From assembly GCF_000372725.1 (NCBI RefSeq), contig NW_005201792.1:420030-484029 (forward strand): a DNA stretch of 64,000 nt. The letters are read 5' to 3'. The notes below the pieces were generated by a model. The model saw only the letters and a program-made list of their open reading frames with translations. It made no database searches and was not told where the DNA came from. A program made the position numbers and the translations under genes. Shown piece after piece: positions 47,801 to 56,176 of this stretch (the stretch's first letter is position 1; every line of letters starts with the position of its first letter). This DNA comes from Emiliania huxleyi CCMP1516 (lineage: Eukaryota; Haptophyta; Isochrysidales; Noelaerhabdaceae).

Positions 47801-48673
47801 GGAGCTGGTGACGCGGGCGGACCTCGAGATCTTCCTGCCGCCGATCGGCGGCTGCACCGTCCGCCAGCTCTGGCGACGAGCCCCCCTCTTGCGAGCCGCG
47901 CGCCTCTTCACGGCCGCGCGCGTGAACAGGTCCTCATCTTTGGAGACGAGGCGTCCATCCCGGACACGTCGCGGCCGCTGGTCGTGCGGGTGCACGACGA
48001 GTGCAACGGCTCCGACGTCTTCGGCTCCGACATCTGCACGTGCCGCCCCTACCTGCTGCACGGCATCGAGGAGTGCGTGCGGGCGGCGCAGGCGGGCGGC
48101 GCGGGCGTCATCGTGTACAACCGAAAGGAGGGGCGCGCCCTGGGCGAGGTCACCAAGTTCATGGTGTACAACGCGCGCAAGCGGCAGGCGGGCGGCGACT
48201 CCGCCCAGAACTACTTCAAGCGGACGCGCCAGATCGCGGGCGTGGAAGACATGCGCTTCCAAGAGCTGATGCCTGACCCGCTGCTGTGGCTCGGCGTGCG
48301 GAAGATAGACCGCTTCATCTCGATGTCGGACATGAAATACGACGCGGTGGTTGGCGCGGGCATCGAGATTGTCACGCGCGTCGACATCCCGGAGGAGCTC
48401 ATCCCCGCCGACGCAAAGGTGGAGATCGACGCCAAGATGTACGCCGGCTACTACGCGGGCGACAAGCAGGTCAAGTCCTGGGAGGAGCTCAACCAGACGG
48501 TCGGCCGCAAGGCGGCGGACGACGAGGCGGCGGCCGCCGCCGCCGCCGCAAAGGCGGCGGCCCGAGCCGCGATCGCAGGCGGGAAGAATGGCGGCCGGGA
48601 GAAGGGGCTCCACCTCAGTTTCGATCACGAACACGATCCGGCAGACGCGCCGTGCTTGCCTTGCGAGGAGTGA
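44845..48673 (+). CDS. Tandem GTP-cyclohydrolase-II-like (URC1/RibA-type) protein; first half lacks zinc ligands
   Basis: Nine exons: 44845-45400, 45471-45640, 45841-45880, 46044-46213, 46391-46490, 46763-46893, 46987-47353, 47425-47858 and 47930-48673, giving 903 aa. Each half (about 430 aa) has the GTP_CH_N region (for example IGTHNGPYAVYRAV, EPVWHLPGIARRF, EHTGGMFPELVTRADLEIFL) and a GCHII domain. Half 2 has HDEC and CTCRPYLLHGIEECVRAAQA, that is the Zn triad C-x10-C-x-C, then VIVYNRKEGRALGEVTKFMV. Half 1, aligned without gaps, has HDES and STG, so all three Cys are lost, and EGR is EGN. The end of half 1 (AGIEIIKTVKLPASLLPPSA) continues in frame into half 2, whether or not the 93-nt intron between them is spliced. 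GCHII opens GTP for riboflavin synthesis; fungal URC1 relatives act in uracil breakdown. Which applies is unknown. An ATG further upstream by an extra exon is possible. Confidence 0.82.
45641..45840 (+). repeat. Purine-rich minisatellite in an intron of the GCHII-like gene
   Basis: Tandem units of about 34 bp (GGGAGAGGGTGGGAGAGAGA plus GGCAGGGAG). The intron begins with, and the next exon begins with, GTGCGG. Confidence 0.7.
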
Positions 48674-48952
48674 CAGGCGGCCTGTGCCCCGCATGCACAA
48701 GACATGGACCTCTGTATGTTTGACCGTGCGGCGCGCAACAGCGCCCGCTCTGGGTGTAAACTATCACGCACACTAGCCGAATAGGGCAAAGCACCCCCGC
48801 CGCTGCGCACCGACACTCAGCCAGCTTGGCTGGACACACATTCTGACATACGTCACCTAGAGCAGAACAGCATTACTTACGTGTGGCGAACTCGCTGGCC
48901 GCGAGGCCGGACGAGAGCGTGTCGCATGTGTCATGACCTCGTCTACGCATTC
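48674..48952. other. Intergenic region between convergent genes
   Basis: 279 bp between the GCHII-like stop and the end of the NTT-like transporter. No gene is seen. Confidence 0.5.
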
Positions 48953-50293
48953 TCACAATAGCCGCCCCTGCGAGCGGTCCGCGCCCTCACGCTCCGCCAA
49001 CTGGCCAAGGACGTAGCTGTTACCGCAAAGGGCGAGAGACACGGCCACCAGCAGTGCTCGACGCACGCCTGGGGCGACTTGCCACTGCAGCTCCACCGCA
49101 AAGACGCCCGAACAAAGCAGGTAGCCGCCACGGTAGACGAACGTGTCGAGCAGCGGCTTTGCGACAAACTGGACCTCGGGTGACATTGCCGCATACAAGC
49201 CCTCCTTGGTGGGCTTGTTAAGTGAATAATGAGTCACCCTTCGGGCGGCGTCAACAAGAGCGATGGTGTAGACCGATGGCCGGATGAGCAGCGGAATGAA
49301 GCTGGCCAAGAGGGAGGAGGGCAAAACGAGCAGAGCGCCAGTGACACCGATGCCTCTCAACGCATGAGGGAACACAACCAGCTGGATTATCACTGTGCAC
49401 ACCGAGACAAAAAGGTTGATTGACGCAAACAGTTGGTATCGTGCTTGCTCAACGCCTGATCCGTCGTCATTGTCAGGGATGGCATCAGTAATAATGGCAG
49501 CCTTCTCATACCAGATGCCAAGCGTTAAGTAGGTCGTGAGGAGTGTGTTAAGTGTCACCTGGCGCATGAAATGCGTGCTGATGAGCAGTTTCAGCCCATG
49601 ACATTTGGGGGTCGAGACCCCAGATGTTGCAACCTCGGATCCATGGTCCCTACTTGTGTGCTCCTCCACTTCCTTTCTCCCCCGCGTCGCGCGAAGACTG
49701 ACGAGCTGCGTTGCAGCCTCCATCAGCACAGAAGAGACGAGCACGAGCACGATTGACCCACCCAATGCTTCATTCAGAAATGGCCCGCTCGCTGAGGCTA
49801 GCATCTGACCGATCTGCGCGGCCGCTCCTAACATCCCGTATACTCGCTTGGCTTCTTCGCTTGTGTGGACTGAGGCCATGCGCGCCCAGAAAGTGGTCAT
49901 GATGAAGAGACCATAAACGGAGACGAAAAAATAGAGGCAGATGGAGACGGGCCGCTCGTGTGGCAGCACGCCACGGCGGCAAAGCTCATATAGCGCTCCG
50001 ATCAGGCAGAGCCCACACTGAACGGTCCGGTTCAACGTGGGCATCACTTGCCGGATCGGCATCGCGTGCACCATCGCCGCGTACACCCAATTGACAAGCC
50101 CAACCACTAGCACATTGACGACGCTGACCAAGGGCAGGTTCTTCAGCCCGAGTGAGAGGGCGATGACGTCACAGAGCGGCTGAACGTAGTAATAGGAGCC
50201 GACCAGGAAGAATGCGCCACCACAGGAGTACAATAGGCCGTTGTCGAGGTCGGCGCGCTCTACCGCGCACACGCTACGCCACGACTCCCCCAT
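48953..50293 (-). CDS. NTT/MFS-like membrane transporter (nucleotide-translocase superfamily)
   Basis: A single exon. ATG at 50293 (MGESWRSVCAVERADLDNGL) gives 446 aa; the frame is open further up only via a GTG. About 11-12 hydrophobic segments are seen, e.g. NLPLVSVVNVLVVGLVNWVY, ICLYFFVSVYGLFIMTTFWA, GALLVLPSSLLASFIPLLIR and ALLVAVSLALCGNSYVLGQL. The segment VDAARRVTHYSLNKPTKEGL followed by YAAMSPEVQFVAKPLLDTFV matches the conserved motif of NTT (ATP/ADP translocase) relatives and bacterial MFS homologues of that group. GC content is lower than in most genes here and there are no introns, both compatible with late acquisition, but not proof. The substrate is unknown. Confidence 0.75.
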   Translation of the reverse strand: MGESWRSVCAVERADLDNGLLYSCGGAFFLVGSYYYVQPLCDVIALSLGLKNLPLVSVVNVLVVGLVNWVYAAMVHAMPIRQVMPTLNRTVQCGLCLIGALYELCRRGVLPHERPVSICLYFFVSVYGLFIMTTFWARMASVHTSEEAKRVYGMLGAAAQIGQMLASASGPFLNEALGGSIVLVLVSSVLMEAATQLVSLRATRGRKEVEEHTSRDHGSEVATSGVSTPKCHGLKLLISTHFMRQVTLNTLLTTYLTLGIWYEKAAIITDAIPDNDDGSGVEQARYQLFASINLFVSVCTVIIQLVVFPHALRGIGVTGALLVLPSSLLASFIPLLIRPSVYTIALVDAARRVTHYSLNKPTKEGLYAAMSPEVQFVAKPLLDTFVYRGGYLLCSGVFAVELQWQVAPGVRRALLVAVSLALCGNSYVLGQLAEREGADRSQGRLL

Positions 50294-51206
50294 CTGTCCC
50301 TCGGGAAGTGAAGAGTCGCCGGATCCGAACCGAGGACCCAGACGCGCATGCTCCGTCCGCGTCGAGGAGCAGGCCGGTTCGGGAGTTCGGGAGCGCGGAT
50401 TGTGGATTTTCTTCGGACGCACGGTAATTGAGCGGGGCGGTAGCCTTTCTTCACACCGGAGTACTGGTGCACCCAGCCCTCACACACAGAGCCTGGCTCT
50501 GTTGTGAGAAAGATGCATACGGACGGAGGCGCCGAACGAAAGACAAAGTGACCGATGTGCCTATCTATGGCTGAGCCGGTGAGCCGCCCAACCAATGGCC
50601 CTCGCCCTCTATTTAGCCTACCACAGCCGAGCGCCTCGCGCCCCCCGGACAAACAAATGATGTGTGAGTGTTAGAGTTGTTTGGTATTGGCGCCGCTCCC
50701 GTCAATCTCCCGCTAACGGACCTTACCCGCCTGTAACCTCTTTAAGGTATTGCTAAAAAATCTCTCTCTCCCCCCCCCGGCCCTGGTCCCCGCGACAACG
50801 ATTCGCGCACCCCACCGTATAGCGAGCGTTACCCACCGACCTTCGTCCCCTTCCTTCTGCCACCATGCAAGGGCCTGATGGCGAGCGATGGCATCGATCG
50901 GAGCCTCGCCTTTTCACACGTTGTATAGATTCACAGGTCGCGCACAGAGCACCTGTCTGTCGCGCGTAGAGTCATGGATGCGTGGACCGTGGTTGGTGGC
51001 CGCTTTCGACCGCGCCCCGCGCCTCGCCAAGGATCGCGGTGCCGCTCCAGCGCACGCCTTCCTTAGCTGCGCAGGCACCCTCTCGAGTAGTGTGTGCCCT
51101 CGGGGCGCTTCATTGCCCAGTTGCCGTCCCGGCAACTCAACAGGCACAGTACGTGGGCGCGAGTATTCCTGCTGCACGTCTCTCGCGCCCTCCTCCACGA
51201 GCCTAA
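50294..51206. other. Divergent intergenic region between NTT-like (-) and RPAP1 (+)
   Basis: It contains the element 50660-50770 that recurs, without its 63-bp insert, at 9121-9167. The remainder shows no supported gene. Confidence 0.5.
50683..50752. repeat. 63-bp insertion flanked by GGTATTG direct repeats in a dispersed element
   Basis: GATGTGTGAGTGTTAGAGTT then GTTTGGTATTG at 50659-50689 matches 9121-9150. In the 9-kb copy the next bases are CTAAAAATCTCTCTC, whereas here 56 bp intervene before a second GGTATTG (50746-50752) and CTAAAAAATCTCTC. Confidence 0.7.
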
Positions 51207-54200
51207 ATGGCGCCGCCTGCGGCCAAGGCCACGCGCGTCGCAGCGCTGCCGAGCCAGCGCCAGCCGGGCTCGTCCGCGCTCCCGCTCCTCAACCCGGACG
51301 CCGTGCTCCCGAGCCGGCCTGCGGCTGGCCAGCCCGTGCCCGACGCGCCCGAGTGCCCGCCGGTAGCTGTGGTTGGCGCGATCCGAGAGCGGACGCTCGA
51401 CGTCGGCGCGCCCAGCCGCCGGCTCGCCTCCGAGCGCGGCTTCCCGCAGGCTCGCCACCGCGACAGCATCACAGAGGAGCTGCGCAATCAGCTGCGCGGC
51501 CGGCCGGTCGTGAGAGGTTCGTGTTGCGGCGCTGTCGCGCCGCCAACACCCGCCGCCGGTGCGCGCACGCCGTCGGCGCTCGACCGTGAGCTGATCGCGT
51601 CTGGCGTCGGCGCGGAGAATGCCGGCCGGCTTGCAGAGATGAGCGGCGCAGAGATCGCAGAGGCGCGGCAAAAGCTGGTCGAGACGCTCGATCCGGACCT
51701 GCTGCGGAAGCTGCGGCGCGGCCGCGGGGAAGGCGTAGCCGATCCAGCCCGCCCAGCCGCCAGCGCGGCCGCCGGTACGAGCGCGCCTCCGCCGCCGCCC
51801 AGCGCGCCGCCGGCACGAGCGTCGCCTGGCGTCGACGCGGCTGGCGGCGAGGGTGGCGGCGAGGGTGGCGGCGAGGGTGGCAGCGAGGGTGGCGGCGAGG
51901 TTGGCGCGCGTGCTCCTAGCCTCGAGGAGCTCAAGTTGGAGTGGACGCGCCCCGCCGACGCGCCGCCCCTCCTCGCCGCCGCGGCCTCCGACACCAGGGC
52001 GCCGGGCGACGGCGCCCCGCCGGCGCTCGGCGACGGCTTCGGGAGCGGTTCGGTCGAGTCGGCGCTAGAGGCGGCGATGCGCGCGGCGGGGCTGCACGAC
52101 GAGCGATTCGACTTTGGCGGCGCGCTCGTGCGCGGGGAGCGGCCCGTCCACGAGGGCCTGCACCACCATGGTGCGGCGGCCGAGGCGGCGGGCTACACGC
52201 TCGCGGAGCTGGTCCACCTCAGCAGGTCGAGCGCGTCCATCACGCGTCCATCACGCGTCCATCACGCGTCCATCACGCGCGCTCTTGCCTCGGCAGGTCG
52301 ACCGTGCCGGCGCAGCGCGCGACGGCCCTCCGCGCGCTCGCCCGCGTGTGGAGCGTCCACTCGTCAGGCCGGCTCGCCGCCTCTGTTCGGCGCTGGTCGC
52401 GCGACGCGGACGCTGCGGTCTCTCCTCCGGCGCCTCGTCGGCCCGTCCATGACACGTCCACGACACGTCCACGACACGGCCACTAGGTTGCCATCCGCGT
52501 GGCGCTCGACGACGCCAACCTGTCCGCGGTGCACGCCGCGCTCGACGCCGCCGTCGCCCTCGCCGTTTCGCTCGGCGCGCCGCCCGCCGACGCGATCCTC
52601 GCAGAGCTCGAGCCGGCAGCGACGAGCTGGCGCGGCTGCGAGGCCTCCGCCGAGCTGCGCGGCGCTGGCGCTGCGGCGGGGGCCGCCGAGACGGCCGATC
52701 TCGATCCGGGCGCTGAGGCGGGCGGCGACGCGGAGCTCTGCCGGCGCGACCTGCTCGGAGGGTGGCTGAAGATGGGCCTCGCGGAGCGGCTCCGCTACTT
52801 GGCAGAGGTTGCGGACCTGGAGCCGGCGGCGAGGCAGCACGCGCTGACGCTGCTGTGCATGGCGGCGCGAGGCAGCCCCGCGCGTGCGCTGACCATCTGC
52901 CGCACCCCTCGGCTTCTGCCCCTCGTCGCCTCGATGCTGCGGTGCGGCGACGCCGACGCCGCTTCGCTCGCGCTCGCGCTCTCCCTAGTGCAGCTGCTGG
53001 CGAGCTCGGGCCGCGAGTCTGCGGCCTTCCTGCTCGAGGCGGAGGTGCTGTCGTCGTGCCACGCCCGCTTCCTGTCCGCCACGCGAGCGACCGCCGCGCA
53101 CGACGCGGTGTCAGACCTTGCCGACGCCCGGCGGCTCGGCGCGGCCGCGGTTGCCGTGTGGCGCTGCCTGGTCGCCTACGGCCTGACCGCGCCCTCGCTC
53201 GGCAGCTGGTTCCCTGTCCTCTCCCTCGCCACCCACCCCCGAGGCGGCTGCGGCGAGGGCGAGGAGGCCGCCGCGAGACTCGCGTGCGCCACGCTCGGCC
53301 TCGTCGAGACCCTCTGCGGCGCCGGCCACCCCGTCACGCACCCTCCGCCCGGCGAGAGGCCCGGCCGCGCAGCCGCCGGCCGCGGCGTCGACGACATCTC
53401 GACGCAGGTGGCGGATGCGGTCGCCGCGCTCGGCCCGCCCAGCGCCGGTGCGAGCGGCGCGCCGGCACTCTCCGACGCCGAGGCGCAGTGCTTGGGTGGC
53501 AGCTTCGACCCGTCCCCCGCGGAGGAAGGGCGGTGGCGCCACCTCGCCGCCTTCGTCCCGCCGGCGGTCGAGGCGCTGCTCGCGGACGCGGGGGGGGCAG
53601 CAGACGCGGGGGGGGCGGGCGGCGCCGCGGGGGCGGAGGTGTCTGCGTCGCGGCTCCACCTCCTCGCCTCGTACTTGCAAGCCATGCCGCGGCACGCGGC
53701 GGCGAGCGCCACGCCACTCACGGGCGCGTGCGAGCTGCCCCTCCTGCCGTGGTGCACCATCGTCGCCGAGCGGCTGATGCTGCCGGCGGCGACGCGCGCG
53801 ACTGCAAAGGCGGCAGGCGGTGGCGGCAGCGACGGAGGCGCAGGGGCGCTGGGCTGGGCGGTGGCGCTGGTGGAGAGGGCGGCCTCCGCCGGCGAGGCGG
53901 GAGCAGCGGTGGAGAGTGCGCACTTGCGGACCGCACTCGAGCTGCTGCTGGGCTACGCGCGGCTGTGGTGGCAGCTGACGCGGCAGCACCGCGGCTTGCT
54001 GCTGCAGCTGGGCGCGACGGACGCGCACGCGCTGCTGTGGCGACTCGCGGCGCTGCTTCCCGCCGCCATCGGACCCGCCGGCCGGGAGCCTCTGAAGGCC
54101 GGCTCGGGGCAGCGGCTGCGCGCGAGGGTGGGCAAGGAGGCGTCGGAGTGGGCGGGTGCAGCTGTGACGCCCGCGCCGCGGACCCCGCGCTCTCACGCCA

Positions 54201-55605
54201 CCCCTTGTTGACTGTAGCACGAGCTCCGTCTCTCCGGCCGGCTGGCGTACTTTCTTTTGATGCTGCTGGACGGCGTTGATGGCGGCGGCGTTCCCCCGAC
54301 CGACGGCGGCCGCGACGCTTCGAGGGGCAGCGCCGCGGCTCGCTCCTTCCTGCAGCTCGCCGCGTGTTCGCTCGGCTGGATGCGCGCCGGCGACGAGGCG
54401 CTGGCGCAAGGCGTCGCGTCGTCTCTTCTGCTCGCGGCGCGCTGGCTGCGCCGAGCCGACCTCGCGTGCACCGACGCCCCCGACGCTCCCGCTCTGCTCG
54501 CCTCGTTCCGGCCGGCGCTGCTCTCTCCCCTCCTGCAGCTCCTCCGCCTGCCAAAGACCGCACAGGCCGAGGCGCAGGCGTGTGCTGCCTAGAGCTGCAG
54601 CGGGGCGGCACTAGCGGCAGCCCGCGAGCGCCGCGCTCACGTCGTGTCTCCGCGTCCCACAGGCGAGGGTCGAAGGCCGCGCTTCGAGCTTGCTGTCCCT
54701 CTGGCCGCGGCCGAGCCGCTCACGGCTGCCTCTGGCTGCGGACTGGATGCTCACGCCCACGTGGGCGTTTGGCGCCGACGGCGGCGGTGTCGTGGAGGAG
54801 GAGGCGATGGTCGCTCAGCTCCGCGCGGCCCTCGCTTGGCTCGTCCTCCACTCGCGCTTCTTTCTCGCGCCGCTGCGTTGGCTGCCGCGCTCGCGGGGGC
54901 TCTGCCGCCTCCTGCAGGCCTCACCTCGCCGACCCTCCCCCCCGTCGCCCCGTCGCCCCCGTCGCCCCCGTCGCCCCCGCCCCAGCACGCCGACGCGCCC
55001 TCTGCCGGCGGCGACAGGTCTACACGCTCCCCGCGGCGCCTTGGCGCGACGCTGTCGTCGCCGCGTCGCTGAGGGCGCTCTTGGACTCGTGGGCGGCAGA
55101 GGGCGGGGAGGCGCGAGCGGCGGACTTTGCGGCAGGGTCGTCGCTTCTCGGCGGCGAGCCGCAGGCGGACGTGATGTCCCTGGTGACTCGCACGCTCGAC
55201 CACTTCTCCGCCGAGTCGCTCGGCGACCCCCTCTACACGCAGTGGGCGCTGCTCCCGCTCCGCTCCGCCGAGCCCGCCGCGCTGCAGATCGAGGCGTGGG
55301 GGCAGCTCGAGGCGCTGGCACACAAGCTGTGCGTGGACCCGCCGCCGCCGTCGCGTTTGTGTGCGTGGGCCGCCCAGCCGCAGGCGCCGGCCGCCGACGG
55401 GGATCGGCTGCTCGAGCTGCTCGAGCACTCGCTGCAGCGCGGCAACCTGTCGCGCGCCGAGGGGGCAGACACGTCTTTCCTCCTCCGCTGGGCTCTCCAC
55501 CACCTCGCCGCAGCCGCAGAGGGCGGCCGCGCGCCGCTTCTCGCCGCGCGGGTCGCCGAGTGGCCCGAGGCTTGGCGGCGAGTGGCGGCGGCGGGACTGG
55601 AGTGA
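51207..55605 (+). CDS. RPAP1: RNA polymerase II-associated protein 1 (RPAP1)
   Basis: Six exons: 51207-52225, 52297-52417, 52487-54151, 54218-54577, 54663-54917 and 55018-55605, giving 1,335 aa, close to the human protein (about 1,390). The RPAP1_N domain lies near residues 128-170 (GAENAGRLAEMSGAEIAEAR, then DPDLLRKLRRG). The RPAP1_C domain is near residues 295-360 (ERFDFGGALVRGE, HEGLHHHGAAAEAAGYTLAE, then after intron 1 STVPAQRATALRALARVW). The long remainder is helical, Leu/Ala-rich, repeat-like. RPAP1 links RNA polymerase II to assembly and import factors. Introns 1-2 start with GT and 3-5 with GC; intron 1 is 71 nt. Disordered Gly/Ala/Glu repeats lie between the two domains. Confidence 0.92.
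52226..52296 (+). repeat. Tandem CGTCCATCACG repeat within the 71-nt first intron of RPAP1
   Basis: Four units of CGTCCATCACG. The intron is flanked by GCAGGTCGA on both sides (52222-52230 and 52293-52301). Confidence 0.7.
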
Positions 55606-56176
55606 CGCGAGGGACGCATCACGCGAGATCGGGGGTTGCGCTTGCGCCGCGCGCTCGATTTTTACTAGTGCTGTATTGTGTTCGCTCGGTCTTTGAACCA
55701 CAAGCACAACCAAGAGTCAAGTCCTCGCACCTCCCTCCCGCGTCTCGGTGCGACAGGGTGAAGGGGAACGGGGTGCACTGCTATATCGTGGCGCGTTTTT
55801 CAAGTACCGCTAGTTTCTGAAAAAAAACGCGAATCCGCTCTCCGCGAACGATGCAGGAAGAGCTCAGGTTCCTCTCCACCACCTGGTGCAGAGGCGCGGC
55901 CGCCGGAGCGCCGCCGCGGCCGCCGGGCTCGACATAGAGATGCAACGTAGAGATACTAGACATAGAGATGGCAGATGCAACGTAGAGATACTCTAGACAT
56001 AGAGATGCAACGTAGAGATACTAGACATGCCAGGGCGAGAGGTGGGCGGTCTCGCTCCCTCTCTCTCGCTCGACTAGAGTGCTCGGCTGCTTGTACGACG
56101 GCGTCCGTCAACTTTGATTGACGTTGCATGTGACGCATCCGGCGCTTCGACGCCCCCCGCCGCTCTGCCTCTGCGT
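55606..56176. other. Intergenic region between convergent genes, with a minisatellite
   Basis: 55932-56028 contains about three and a half copies of a 28-bp unit (CATAGAGATGCAACGTAGAG plus ATACTAGA). No gene is seen. Confidence 0.65.

Noticed and set aside
46742-48673. Second GCHII-like gene starting at about 46742 as a separate tandem gene
   Set aside because: The first exon of such a gene encodes the C-terminal segment missing from half 1 and continues in frame into half 2, so one fused gene explains the data better.
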